Origin: Pseudomonas sp. WN033
GTDB taxonomy: Bacteria > Pseudomonadota > Gammaproteobacteria > Pseudomonadales > Pseudomonadaceae
DNA: 64,000 nt
Direction of reading: 5' to 3'
NCBI GenBank assembly: GCA_002287035.1
Contig: NSKG01000006.1
Span: 124,001-188,000, forward strand
Part shown: piece after piece, positions 1 through 8,743 of the stretch
Position numbering within the stretch: the first letter of the stretch is position 1
Layout of the letters: each line of letters starts with the position of its first letter
The notes under the pieces: generated by a model
Database searches by the model: none
What the model was told of the DNA's origin: nothing
What the model saw: only the letters and a program-made list of their open reading frames with translations
Program-made: the position numbers and the translations under genes

Positions 1-54
1 CAGATCGATGACCCGGGCCAGACGCAGGGCGATGGCCATGGGGGAACCGGACAT
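1..54 (-). CDS. Possible N-terminus of a gene running off the left edge
   Basis: On the minus strand an ATG at 54 opens a frame that stays open to the window edge, encoding MSGSPMAIALRLARVIDL. A second in-frame ATG lies at 39. It would follow the thioesterase gene on the same strand after about 40 bases. Eighteen codons are too few to assign a family, and no strong ribosome binding site is visible, so it may not be a gene. Confidence 0.25.
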   Translation of the reverse strand, partial: MSGSPMAIALRLARVIDL

Positions 55-96
55 GTGCGGGAACCCTATGCGGCGCGGGGCCTGATGCCCCGTCGG

Positions 97-489
97 TCAG
101 GAGGGAATGACGCGGGTGCGACCGCGGTCGTCGATTGCGACGAACACGAATACGGCTTCGGTCACCTTGCGGCTTTCATCGTGGGCCAGGTCTTCGCTCC
201 AGACCTCGACCAGCACCTTGATCGAGCTGCGACCGATATCCAGCACATGGCAGTGGAACGCCAGTTGCGCGCCGACCGGCACGGGGACCATGAAGCCCAT
301 GCGGTCGATGGCTACGGTAGCGACCCGGCCACGGGCAATACGTGAAGCGGTGCCGGTACCAGCCATATCCATCTGCGAGACCAGCCAGCCACCATAAATG
401 TCGCCGAAGCTGTTGCAGTCGCGGGGCAGAGCGGTGACCTTGAGCGCCAGCTCACCCTTGGGAACAGGTTCCTTGTCTAGATCGTGCAT
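97..489 (-). CDS. Acyl-CoA thioesterase, hotdog fold (YciA-like)
   Basis: A 130-residue protein of usual length for single-domain hotdog acyl-CoA thioesterases, which hydrolyse acyl-CoA to free fatty acid and CoA in the cytoplasm. The N-terminal third carries the family signature around NSFGDIYGGWLVSQMD, in which the Asp and the Gly-Gly turn fit the YciA/BACH active-site region. The rest (VAIDRMGFMVPVPVGAQLAF, then the DIGRSS.KV.VEVW strand) also matches the family. The ATG at 489 is the only sensible start. It is divergent from pstS. Physiological substrate cannot be read from the sequence. Confidence 0.87.
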   Translation of the reverse strand: MHDLDKEPVPKGELALKVTALPRDCNSFGDIYGGWLVSQMDMAGTGTASRIARGRVATVAIDRMGFMVPVPVGAQLAFHCHVLDIGRSSIKVLVEVWSEDLAHDESRKVTEAVFVFVAIDDRGRTRVIPS

Positions 490-642
490 GTATCACTCGA
501 TAAGGTATGTTGTAATTGTTGTCTTCCATCAACCCATAGAATCAGGCTTGACAGGGCAGAAACAGCGCTATGTTAAGGGATTGCGGGGCCCCTCTCAATC
601 TTTGTCGACGGGCTGCGCGGCTTAATGGCGCATACTGGCAGC

Positions 643-682
643 CTTCATACAATTGTCATATTCCTTGAATAGGGTTGTCACA
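643..682 (+). promoter_or_regulatory. Tandem PhoB boxes upstream of pstS
   Basis: Four 7-bp half-sites begin exactly 11 bp apart: CTTCATA (643), TGTCATA (654), TTGAATA (665) and TGTCACA (676). The 7-4-7 spacing and the TGTCAYA cores are those of the Pho box bound by phosphorylated PhoB. The last half-site ends 55 bp before the pstS ATG, so the boxes should overlap the promoter's -35 zone. Phosphate-starvation induction of pstS is the expected outcome. Confidence 0.7.
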
Positions 683-737
683 CGGCTTCCAGATACTTGG
701 TCGCGTGTTGCCAATACATACTCTCAAGGAGTTATTC

Positions 738-1712
738 ATGAAACTGAAGCAATTGTGCGTCGCCATTTCCTTCGCCGCTGTGGGCGCGATCAGCACTGCC
801 GCTGTAGCTGACATTGATCCGAACCTGCCGAAGTATGAGCGCGCCAGTGGCGTGTCCGGTAACCTGTCCAGTATCGGTTCCGACACCCTGAACAACCTGA
901 TGACTCTGTGGGCTGAAGAGTTCAACAAGTTCTACCCGAACGTTAACGTCCAGATTCAGGGCGCTGGTTCCTCCACTGCGCCGCCGGCCATCACCGAAGG
1001 CACCGCCAACCTGGCGCCGATGAGTCGCGCCATGCGTGACTCGGAAATCCAGACTTTTGAAGGTCGTCATGGCTATGCGCCCTACGCGCTGCCGGTCGCC
1101 GTCGACATGCTGGCTGTTTATGTCAACAAGGACAACCCGATTGAAGGTCTGAGCCTGCCGCAGGTTGATGCCATCTTCTCCGCTACCCGCCGCTGCGGCT
1201 ACGAAGCCGACATCACCCGCTGGGGCCAGCTGGGCATGACTGGCGCCTGGGCCAACCGTGACTTCGCCCTGTACAGCCGCAACGCGGTATCCGGTACCTA
1301 CGGTTTCTTCAAGGACAACGCCCTGTGCGGCGGTGACTTCAAATCCAGCATCAACGAGCAGCCGGGCTCTTCCTCGGTGGTTCAGGGTGTGACTGAGTCG
1401 ATCAACGGTATCGGCTACTCCGGTATTGGCTATCGCACCTCGGGTGTTCGCGTCGTTCCGCTGGCTGCCGAGGAAGGTGCTGACTTCGTCGAGGCGACTG
1501 CCGAGAACGCTGCCAACGGTAGCTACCCGCTGGCTCGCTACCTGTACGTCTATATCAACAAGAACCCGAACCAGGATCTGGACCCGCTGACTCGCGAGTT
1601 CGTCAAGATGCTCTACACCCAGGAAGGTCAGGGCGTGGTTGATCGTGACGGCTTCGTGACTGTGCCCAAGTCGGTTGCCGACAAGGTCCTGAGCGACCTG
1701 AACATCAAGTAA
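738..1712 (+). CDS. pstS: Phosphate ABC transporter, periplasmic phosphate-binding protein PstS
   Basis: A 324-residue periplasmic protein that binds inorganic phosphate and delivers it to PstCA. The ATG at 738 is preferred over an upstream in-frame ATG at 675: it has an AAGGAG ribosome site at 726-731 and gives a clean signal peptide ([20 protein letters not shown]...AVA). The mature part shows phosphate-binding elements IGSDT near the start, [15 protein letters not shown], and [12 protein letters not shown]. Of the two PstS types it resembles the pseudomonad one encoded beside pstC. A terminator hairpin follows directly and pstC has its own Pho box, so pstS can be transcribed alone at high level. 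Confidence 0.95.
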   Translation: MKLKQLCVAISFAAVGAISTAAVADIDPNLPKYERASGVSGNLSSIGSDTLNNLMTLWAEEFNKFYPNVNVQIQGAGSSTAPPAITEGTANLAPMSRAMRDSEIQTFEGRHGYAPYALPVAVDMLAVYVNKDNPIEGLSLPQVDAIFSATRRCGYEADITRWGQLGMTGAWANRDFALYSRNAVSGTYGFFKDNALCGGDFKSSINEQPGSSSVVQGVTESINGIGYSGIGYRTSGVRVVPLAAEEGADFVEATAENAANGSYPLARYLYVYINKNPNQDLDPLTREFVKMLYTQEGQGVVDRDGFVTVPKSVADKVLSDLNIK

Positions 1713-1752
1713 CGGATTGCGCTTACCGCCAGGGATAGCGGGTTATCGGAAA

Positions 1753-1775
1753 AGGGGCCTGCGGGCCTCTTTTTC
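1753..1775 (+). terminator. Rho-independent terminator after pstS
   Basis: A 7-bp stem (AGGGGCC at 1753-1759 with GGCCTCT at 1764-1770, one G-T pair) with a 4-base loop is followed by a run of T. It separates pstS from pstC and probably lets PstS be made in excess over the membrane components. Confidence 0.8.
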
Positions 1776-1781
1776 ATGTCT

Positions 1782-1799
1782 TTGTAACATTGCTGTCAC
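1782..1799 (+). promoter_or_regulatory. PhoB box upstream of pstC
   Basis: TTGTAAC (1782-1788), a 4-base spacer, then CTGTCAC (1793-1799): a near-consensus 7-4-7 Pho box. It lies 56 bp before the pstC start and just after the pstS terminator, so pstCAB-phoU probably has its own PhoB-dependent promoter. Confidence 0.7.
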
Positions 1800-1855
1800 A
1801 CAGACTCCTTAGCCTGTGCTGACCATAGTGCCAGGACCGGATAGAGCAGCCCGTT

Positions 1856-4153
1856 ATGACTGACATTACCTCCACGATCGGCAAGAGCGCCCCCCCGCGA
1901 TCTTTGTTGCCCGATGCCGAAGCCAGAAAGCGCCTGCGCCAGCGCCGGCTGTTCAAGGATAATGCCTCGCGCTGGGGCATCAGCGCCGCCGGTTTCGGTG
2001 TGGTGTTCGCCCTGGCGCTGATCTTCATTTACCTGTTCTACGAGGTGGCGCCGATTCTGCGCGGTGCCTCGGTCACTCCGCTGACCAGTCAGCCGGTACC
2101 GGTGGCTGACGCCCGAACCCAGGCGATTCTGATCGAGCGCTATGAGGAGCTGGGCTTCCAGTACAGCGACGATGGCCAAGTCAGCTTCTTCGAGCTGGCC
2201 AATGGCAATCTGCGCAGCCAGCTGCCACTGAGCCTGCCCGAAGGTGCCAGCATCACCAGTTTTGCCGCTACCGAGCCGGGCACCCAGGTGACCGCTCATG
2301 GTCTGGATAATGGCCAGGTCGTGGTGGTACAGCATGCCTATACCCTGAGCTTCCCCGAGGGCCGCCGGGTGATCGCGCCGCGACTGGAATCACCGCTGGG
2401 CAGTGAACCAATTACCCTTGACGAACAGGGCCAGGCACTCAAGCTGCTGGCAATTGAAAGCCGGACCCGCGGTCGGGCTGGGACCATGATTGCCGGGGTG
2501 ACCGAGGACAACCGGCTGCTGCTGGCCAACCTGACTACTCGCACCAACCTGATGACCGGGGCGACCAGTGTTGATCGTCAGGTCTACAGCCTGCCGCCGA
2601 TCCCCGGCGAGCCGGTGCGGGTACTGGTGGATAAGGCCCTGCGCAGCCTTTATGTCGCTGATCGCAGTGGCAAGATCCATTACTACGATGTCAGTCAGCC
2701 GGCCAATGCCCGTCTGGTTACCAGTGTCGATGCCGGCAACGGCAGCCCGATCACCGCGATGGAGTTCCTGGTCGGTACCGTGTCGTTGATCGTGGGTACC
2801 GAACGTGGCGAGCTGAGCCAATGGTTCCTGGTGCGTGACGAACAGAATCGCTACGATCTGACCCGTATTCGCGACTTCAAGAGCCATGGTGCGGCGATCA
2901 CCGCCATCGCTCCGGAATACAACCGCAAGGGTTTTATCGCCGGTGATGCCAAAGGTCAGATTGGGGTGCATTACGGCACCTCGTCACGCACCCTGTATCT
3001 CAAGTCGTTCATTGACCGGCCGATCGAGCAAGTGGCGGTATCGCCGCTCAATGGCCGGCTGATGGCTCAGGATGATCAGGGCCAGTTGCACATTGCCGAG
3101 TTGTGGAACCAGCATCCGCAGCTGTCGTTCGCGGCGATGTGGAACAAGGCCTGGTATGAGGGCCGGGCCGATCCCGAATACATCTGGCAGTCGTCCTCGG
3201 CGACCGATGAATTCGAGTCCAAGTTCAGTCTGGTGCCGCTGTCGGTCGGTACCCTGAAGGCGGCCTTCTACGCCATGCTGTTCGCCATGCCGCTGGCGAT
3301 TGCCGGGGCGATCTACACCGCCTACTTCATGACGCCCAAGCTGCGCGGCATCGTCAAGCCGAGCATCGAGATCATGGAAGCCTTGCCAACCGTGATCCTG
3401 GGCTTCCTTGCCGGCCTGTGGCTGGCACCGTTTACCGAGGAACACCTGCCGGCAATCTTCAGCATTCTGTTACTGCTACCGGTGATGATGCTGGTGTTCG
3501 CCTTCATCTGGACCAATGTCATTCCGGCGGGTCTGCGCCAGCGGATTCCCGACGGCTGGGAAGCGGCGCTGCTGGTGCCGGTGATCATCGGCTTTGTCTG
3601 GCTGGCAGTGTTTATGAGCCCGCTGCTGGAGATCTGGTTCTTCAACGGCAGCATGCGCCAGTGGTTCACCGATATCGGCATCACCTACGACCAGCGCAAT
3701 GCCCTGATCGTCGGGATCGCCATGGGCTTTGCGGTGATCCCGACCATCTTCTCGATTGCCGAAGATGCGGTGTTCACCGTGCCCAAGCACCTGACCCAGG
3801 GCTCGCTGGCGCTGGGCGCCACCCGCTGGCAGACGGTGATCGGGGTAGTCCTTCCAACCGCCAGTCCGGGGATTTTCTCGGCGGTGATGATGGGCTTTGG
3901 CCGGGCCGTAGGCGAGACCATGATCGTGCTGATGGCGACCGGCAACAGCCCGGTAGTCAACTTCAACATCTTCGAAGGCATGCGCACGCTGTCGGCCAAC
4001 ATTGCCGTAGAGCTGCCGGAAACTGCCGTGGGCTCGTCGCACTTCCGCGTACTGTTCCTGGCCGCCCTGGTGCTGCTGGCGCTGACGTTCATCGTCAACA
4101 CCCTGGCGGAAATCATTCGTCAGCGGCTGCGCGCCCGCTACAGCAACCTGTGA
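1856..4153 (+). CDS. pstC: Phosphate ABC transporter permease PstC, large form
   Basis: A 765-residue inner-membrane permease, more than twice the length of E. coli PstC (about 319). Residues 1-40 are cytoplasmic, followed by one transmembrane segment near 42-63. A long hydrophilic region (about 66-450) has repeated beta-rich, WD/propeller-like stretches (for example IHYYDVSQPANARLV and GERGELSQW). The canonical permease starts near residue 460 with several membrane segments and the EAA-type loop around GSLALGATRWQTV. It is the first gene of pstCAB-phoU. Pseudomonads are known to carry enlarged PstC proteins; the role of the added region is not established, though substrate or PhoU sensing is possible. 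Confidence 0.93.
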   Translation: MTDITSTIGKSAPPRSLLPDAEARKRLRQRRLFKDNASRWGISAAGFGVVFALALIFIYLFYEVAPILRGASVTPLTSQPVPVADARTQAILIERYEELGFQYSDDGQVSFFELANGNLRSQLPLSLPEGASITSFAATEPGTQVTAHGLDNGQVVVVQHAYTLSFPEGRRVIAPRLESPLGSEPITLDEQGQALKLLAIESRTRGRAGTMIAGVTEDNRLLLANLTTRTNLMTGATSVDRQVYSLPPIPGEPVRVLVDKALRSLYVADRSGKIHYYDVSQPANARLVTSVDAGNGSPITAMEFLVGTVSLIVGTERGELSQWFLVRDEQNRYDLTRIRDFKSHGAAITAIAPEYNRKGFIAGDAKGQIGVHYGTSSRTLYLKSFIDRPIEQVAVSPLNGRLMAQDDQGQLHIAELWNQHPQLSFAAMWNKAWYEGRADPEYIWQSSSATDEFESKFSLVPLSVGTLKAAFYAMLFAMPLAIAGAIYTAYFMTPKLRGIVKPSIEIMEALPTVILGFLAGLWLAPFTEEHLPAIFSILLLLPVMMLVFAFIWTNVIPAGLRQRIPDGWEAALLVPVIIGFVWLAVFMSPLLEIWFFNGSMRQWFTDIGITYDQRNALIVGIAMGFAVIPTIFSIAEDAVFTVPKHLTQGSLALGATRWQTVIGVVLPTASPGIFSAVMMGFGRAVGETMIVLMATGNSPVVNFNIFEGMRTLSANIAVELPETAVGSSHFRVLFLAALVLLALTFIVNTLAEIIRQRLRARYSNL

Positions 4154-4176
4154 TGAACCGGATTTAGGGGAAAGAC

Positions 4177-5841
4177 ATGAAAGCGTGGTTCAAGAGTGGG
4201 GCACCCTGGATCTGGCTGAACGCCGGGGCGGTAGCGGTGTGCATGATCATGGTGGTCGGCCTGATCGGGTTGATTGCGGTGCGCGGTTTCGGCCACTTCT
4301 GGCCGGCCGACGTGGCCGAGGTGGTGATCACCGACGAGAAAGGCAATCGCAGCGTGGTGCTGGGCGAGGTGGTGCGTTCGCAGACCATCCCGGCGGCGGT
4401 CGCCCGCGATGCCGGCTACTACGTACCGGAAGACCGCGAGTTGGTGACCCGTTTCCTGTTCAAGCAGGGCAACCGGGACCAGACCGGGCGTGACTTTGCC
4501 TGGTACACCGAGATCGGCATGGCCGAGTTCCAGTACCCGGAAAACGCCTTTGTCATCGAGCGCCGTGAGTGGGGTAACTTCTACGGTTACCCGGTCAAGC
4601 TGTCGCAGGACGGTCGGACCATCAACGCCGAAGCGCCGGAGTTCTGGCAGGCGGTGCAGGTCTCAGTGGATCGCAGCCTGGCACTGCACGACGATATCAA
4701 GGCTATCGAGCGCCGGCGTATCGGTCGGATCAACAGCGACATGGAGCAACTGCGCCTGGAGCGGCGGATGCTTGATCTGCGCAACATCGAGGGGCTGGAG
4801 CGTGACCAGGCCGAGGCCCGTATCGATCAGCGCAGCAGTGAGCTGGACGCTGAGTATCAGGTGCTGCGCACTGAGCTGGACGCGCTGTACGCCAGCACCC
4901 GGCGCGACAGTCTGACCTTGCGCATGGCCGATGGCAACGAACTGGACATCAGCTTTGCCACCATCGTCCGGGTCAGCCAGCCGAACGCCATGTCGGTGTT
5001 CGGCAAGCTCGGGCAGTACGTGGTGCGTCTTGGCGAGTTCATGACCGATGATCCGCGTGAGGCCAATACCGAGGGTGGGATCTTCCCGGCGATCTTCGGC
5101 ACTGTGACCATGGTGTTCGTGATGTCGATCATCGTCACCCCGTTCGGCATCGCCGCCGCCATCTACCTGCGCGAGTACGCCAAGCAGGGCACCATGACCC
5201 GGATCATCCGGATCTCGGTGTATAACCTGGCCGGGGTGCCGTCGATCGTTTACGGGGTATTTGGTCTGGGCTTTTTCGTCTACTTCCTCGGTGGCAGTAT
5301 CGACCGGATGTTCTACGAGGCCTCGTTGCCGGCACCGACCTTCGGCACGCCGGGGCTGTTTTGGGCCTCGCTGACTCTGGCCCTGCTGACCCTGCCGATC
5401 GTCATCGTTTCCACCGAAGAAGGTCTGGCGCGGATTCCCAGCACTATCCGCCAGGGCAGTCTGGCACTGGGCGCAACCAAGGCTGAGACCCTGTGGAAGG
5501 TGATCGTACCGCTGGCCACGCCGGCGATGATGACCGGGCTGATCCTGGCGATCGCCCGGGCTGCTGGCGAAGTGGCGCCGCTGATGCTGGTTGGGGTGGT
5601 CAAGCTGGCGCCGACCCTGCCGATCGATGGCAACTTCCCGTTCATCCATATGGAGCGCAAGATCATGCATCTTGGTTTCCATATCTATGACGTGGGCTTC
5701 CAGAGCCCCAACGTTGAGGCGGCCCGTCCGTTGGTATACGCCACCGCGCTGGTCCTGGTCCTGTTGATCGTGGTGCTCAACCTGACCGCCATTTCGATTC
5801 GTAACCACCTGCGTGAGCGCTATCGCAGCGCTTCGGACTGA
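4177..5841 (+). CDS. pstA: Phosphate ABC transporter permease PstA, large form
   Basis: A 554-residue partner permease of PstC, again far longer than the roughly 296-residue E. coli protein. One membrane segment (about 15-35) is followed by a soluble region to about residue 295. Within it, a charged stretch rich in Glu, Arg and Leu (about 165-230) looks like a coiled coil. The permease domain covers 300-545, with the EAA-like loop at GSLALGATKAETLW. It lies 23 bp after pstC and 25 bp before pstB, in one operon. Both permeases share the enlarged design, which suggests the extra domains act together. Confidence 0.93.
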   Translation: MKAWFKSGAPWIWLNAGAVAVCMIMVVGLIGLIAVRGFGHFWPADVAEVVITDEKGNRSVVLGEVVRSQTIPAAVARDAGYYVPEDRELVTRFLFKQGNRDQTGRDFAWYTEIGMAEFQYPENAFVIERREWGNFYGYPVKLSQDGRTINAEAPEFWQAVQVSVDRSLALHDDIKAIERRRIGRINSDMEQLRLERRMLDLRNIEGLERDQAEARIDQRSSELDAEYQVLRTELDALYASTRRDSLTLRMADGNELDISFATIVRVSQPNAMSVFGKLGQYVVRLGEFMTDDPREANTEGGIFPAIFGTVTMVFVMSIIVTPFGIAAAIYLREYAKQGTMTRIIRISVYNLAGVPSIVYGVFGLGFFVYFLGGSIDRMFYEASLPAPTFGTPGLFWASLTLALLTLPIVIVSTEEGLARIPSTIRQGSLALGATKAETLWKVIVPLATPAMMTGLILAIARAAGEVAPLMLVGVVKLAPTLPIDGNFPFIHMERKIMHLGFHIYDVGFQSPNVEAARPLVYATALVLVLLIVVLNLTAISIRNHLRERYRSASD

Positions 5842-5866
5842 TCGCCTTCAAGACAGGTAACACGAC

Positions 5867-6733
5867 ATGACTACCGAGACTGCAAGCATGAACACCCCCG
5901 CGCAACAGGGTAAAGTATCCGTTTCTGCTGCCAATGCCCTGGCAGACAAACAAGGCGGAGTACTGTCCATGGCGGATGAAAAAGCCAAGATCGAGGTACG
6001 CAACCTCGAACTGTTCTACGGCAATGACCGGGCTCTGAACGGCATTGACCTGACCATTCCGGAGAAGAAGGTCACCGCCTTCATCGGCCCGTCCGGTTGC
6101 GGCAAGTCGACCCTGCTGCGCTGCTTCAACCGCATGAACGACCTGGTCGATATCTGCCGCATCGAAGGCCAGATCCTGATGGACGGCAAGAACATCTACG
6201 ACCGTGATGTGGATGTCGCCGAGCTGCGCCGCAATGTCGGCATGGTATTCCAGAAGCCCAACCCGTTCCCCAAGTCGATCTACGAGAACGTCGCCTATGG
6301 TCTGCGCCTGCAGGGTGTCAGCTCCAAGCGCGACCTGGACGAGGTGGTTGAGCGCTCGCTGCGCGCCGCGGCGCTGTGGGATGAGGTCAAGGACCGTCTG
6401 AACGACAATGCTTTCGGTATGTCCGGCGGTCAGCAGCAGCGTCTGGTGATTGCCCGGGCGATTGCCATCGAGCCGGAAGTGATTCTGCTCGACGAGCCGG
6501 CTTCGGCCCTGGACCCGATCTCGACCCTGAAGATCGAAGAGCTGATCAACGAGCTCAAGGACCAGTACACCATCGTCATCGTTACCCACAACATGCAGCA
6601 AGCCGCGCGGGTCTCGGACTACACCGCGTTCATGTATATGGGCGATCTGATCGAGTTTGGTGACACCAACACCTTGTTTACCAACCCGAGCAAGAAGCAG
6701 ACCGAAGACTACATCACTGGCCGTTACGGCTAA
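5867..6733 (+). CDS. pstB: Phosphate ABC transporter ATP-binding protein PstB
   Basis: ATPase of the PstSCAB high-affinity phosphate importer, 288 residues. Walker A is GPSGCGKST, the signature is MSGGQQQR, Walker B is VILLDEP, and the switch His lies in VTHNMQQA. The first ~38 residues before [18 protein letters not shown] are extra to the fold, so a start at that internal Met is possible. The upstream ATG is kept because no better ribosome site supports the later one. It is followed 17 bp later by phoU. Confidence 0.96.
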   Translation: MTTETASMNTPAQQGKVSVSAANALADKQGGVLSMADEKAKIEVRNLELFYGNDRALNGIDLTIPEKKVTAFIGPSGCGKSTLLRCFNRMNDLVDICRIEGQILMDGKNIYDRDVDVAELRRNVGMVFQKPNPFPKSIYENVAYGLRLQGVSSKRDLDEVVERSLRAAALWDEVKDRLNDNAFGMSGGQQQRLVIARAIAIEPEVILLDEPASALDPISTLKIEELINELKDQYTIVIVTHNMQQAARVSDYTAFMYMGDLIEFGDTNTLFTNPSKKQTEDYITGRYG

Positions 6734-6750
6734 CCCGCAGGGAGACTGCC

Positions 6751-7473
6751 ATGAATCAAGACAAAGAAGCATTCAGCCACCACATCTCCCAACAGTTCAA
6801 CGAGGAGCTGGAGGAAATCCGCACCCTCATGCTGGAGATGGGTGGTCTGGTGGAGATGCAGGTCAACGATGCCATCGTCGCCCTGATCGAAGGTGATGCC
6901 AAGCTGGCCGAGCTGGTGCGCGAGAAGGATGACGCGATCAACCAGATGGAGCGCAAGATCGACCAGGAGTGCATGCGCATTCTGGCTCGTCGTCAACCGG
7001 CGGCCAGCGATCTGCGGCTGGTGATCAGCATCAGCAAGATCATCGTCGACCTTGAGCGTATCGGTGACGAGGCTTCGAAGATTGCCCGTCGGGCCCAGTA
7101 TCTGGTCGAGGAAGGTCAGGCCCCGCGGGGTTACGTCGAGTGTCGGCATATCGGTTATCACGTGCGCAAGATGGTGCAGGATGCGCTGGACGCCTTCGCC
7201 CGCTTCGACAGCGATCAGGCCTTCGCCGTGGCTCGCGAGGACAAGGTGGTCGATCAGGAGTACAAGACCGCCATGCGCGAGATGGTCACCTACATGATGG
7301 AAGATCCACGCTCCATTACCCGGGTGCTGAACATCCTCTGGGTGCTGCGTTCGCTGGAGCGGGTTGGCGATCACGCGCGCAACGTTGCCGAACATGTGAT
7401 CTATCTGGTCAAGGGCACTGACGTGCGCCACCTGGGCCTGAAGAACATGGAAGAGCAGTTGAAGAAGGACTGA
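6751..7473 (+). CDS. phoU: Phosphate signalling regulator PhoU
   Basis: A 240-residue all-helical protein of two repeated three-helix PhoU domains. It is the negative regulator linking the Pst transporter to PhoR. Metal-binding acidic motifs typical of the family appear as ERIGDEASKIA in the first repeat and ERVGDHARNVAEH in the second. GGAG at 6741 provides a good ribosome site for the ATG at 6751. It is the last gene of pstCAB-phoU. PhoR and PhoB, its signalling partners, are encoded about 8 kb downstream on the other strand. Confidence 0.96.
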   Translation: MNQDKEAFSHHISQQFNEELEEIRTLMLEMGGLVEMQVNDAIVALIEGDAKLAELVREKDDAINQMERKIDQECMRILARRQPAASDLRLVISISKIIVDLERIGDEASKIARRAQYLVEEGQAPRGYVECRHIGYHVRKMVQDALDAFARFDSDQAFAVAREDKVVDQEYKTAMREMVTYMMEDPRSITRVLNILWVLRSLERVGDHARNVAEHVIYLVKGTDVRHLGLKNMEEQLKKD

Positions 7474-7569
7474 TCCTAGTGAAGCCCTGCGGCCTGCCAG
7501 CCGCCGGGCGTCACCCTGTTACCCAGGGCAAACGCCCATCAGTTTAAGCTCGACAGCATATCTGATATT

Positions 7570-7597
7570 CCGTATATTCGAAAAACCGAATATACGG
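7570..7597. promoter_or_regulatory. Palindromic ArsR operator
   Basis: Perfect inverted repeat with 11-bp arms (CCGTATATTCG and CGAATATACGG) around a 6-bp A-rich centre. It ends at the arsR ribosome site (CGGAG, 7595-7599), 9 bp before the ATG. Position and symmetry fit the autoregulatory operator of ArsR/SmtB repressors. Confidence 0.75.
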
Positions 7598-7606
7598 AGT
7601 CCCACC

Positions 7607-7963
7607 ATGTCCCAGTCCATGACGCCGACCGAGCTGTTTAAGTGCCTGGCCGATGACACCCGGGCCCGGGCTACCCTGTTGATCGCCCGCGAAGGTGAAC
7701 TGTGTGTCTGCGAGTTGACCGAGGCGCTGGAGCTGAGCCAGCCGAAAATCTCCCGCCATCTGGCCCAATTGCGCACCTGCGGTCTGTTGCAGGATCGGCG
7801 CAGCGGCCAGTGGGTCTATTATCGCCTGCATCCGCAACTTCCAGCCTGGATCAGTGACACTCTGAAGCGGGTGCTGACGGCCAACACCGAGTGGCTGGCA
7901 CCTGATCTGCTGCGCCTCGAGAACATGCGCAACCGGCCGCAGCGCGCGGCCTTGTGCCAATAA
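7607..7963 (+). CDS. arsR: ArsR-family arsenic-responsive repressor
   Basis: A 118-residue winged-helix repressor that should bind the operator just upstream and release it on sensing As(III). The recognition helix region reads ELSQPKISRHLAQLR, and the wing follows at RRSGQWVYYRL. Cys33 and Cys35 (CVC) sit where the E. coli ArsR metal site starts. The third E. coli ligand position is not Cys here, so another Cys (for example C13 or C117) may complete the site. It is the first gene of the ars operon and 10 bp from arsH. Confidence 0.92.
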   Translation: MSQSMTPTELFKCLADDTRARATLLIAREGELCVCELTEALELSQPKISRHLAQLRTCGLLQDRRSGQWVYYRLHPQLPAWISDTLKRVLTANTEWLAPDLLRLENMRNRPQRAALCQ

Positions 7964-7972
7964 GGAGCTAAC

Positions 7973-8686
7973 ATGTTTGACGATCTGCCGAATGTCGAGG
8001 TCGAGCTGTTCCAGCGTCCTGACCAGGAGCAACTGATGCCCCGACGGATGGCCAGCCACAAGCCCCGGATTTTGCTGCTGTACGGTTCCACCCGTCAGCG
8101 TTCGTTCAGCCGCTTGCTGGTCGAGGAAGCGGCCCGGCTGCTTGAGGGCTTTGGCGCCGAACCGCGAATCTACCACCCCTCGGGCCTGCCCTTGCCCGAC
8201 GATGCCGGCGACGACCACCCCAAGGTCCGCGAACTGCGTGAGCTGATGCAGTGGTCTGAAGGTCAGGTGTGGTGCTCGCCCGAACGCCATGGCGCCATGA
8301 CCGGGGTATTCAAGGCGCAGATCGACTGGGTGCCGCTGGCCATGGGCGCGGTGCGTCCAACCCAGGGCAAGACCCTGGCAGTGATGCAGGTCTGCGGCGG
8401 CTCGCAGTCGTTCAATGTGGTCAACCAGCTGCGCGTGTTGGGTCGCTGGATGCGGATGTTCACCATTCCCAACCAGTCGTCGGTGCCCAAGGCGTTTCTC
8501 GAATTCGACCAGGCCGGGCGGATGAAACCATCGTCCTACTATGACCGGGTGGTGGATGTGATGGAGGAGCTGGTCAAGTTCACGCTGCTGCTGCGCGATC
8601 GTCAGGACTATCTGGTTGATCGCTATTCCGAGCGCAAGGAATCGGCCGAACAACTGTCGGCCAGGGTCAACCAGCGCAGTATTTGA
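7973..8686 (+). CDS. arsH: ArsH, NADPH-dependent FMN oxidoreductase
   Basis: A 237-residue flavodoxin-like protein. The FMN phosphate loop is [14 protein letters not shown], and [18 protein letters not shown] is the family's flavin-binding segment. ArsH proteins oxidise trivalent methyl- and aromatic arsenicals to less toxic pentavalent forms and reduce oxygen or metals with NADPH. The length fits the family. It lies directly downstream of arsR and is presumably co-transcribed. Confidence 0.93.
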   Translation: MFDDLPNVEVELFQRPDQEQLMPRRMASHKPRILLLYGSTRQRSFSRLLVEEAARLLEGFGAEPRIYHPSGLPLPDDAGDDHPKVRELRELMQWSEGQVWCSPERHGAMTGVFKAQIDWVPLAMGAVRPTQGKTLAVMQVCGGSQSFNVVNQLRVLGRWMRMFTIPNQSSVPKAFLEFDQAGRMKPSSYYDRVVDVMEELVKFTLLLRDRQDYLVDRYSERKESAEQLSARVNQRSI

Positions 8687-8743
8687 TCGGTGTCGCCGGT
8701 TTGCCCGGTACTTTGATCGACGTTAATCCGTGGAGAACACAGC

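Noticed and set aside
4663..5808. Long open frame on the minus strand opposite pstA
   Set aside because: Low-complexity His/Gln/Arg translation; pstA on the plus strand is certain.
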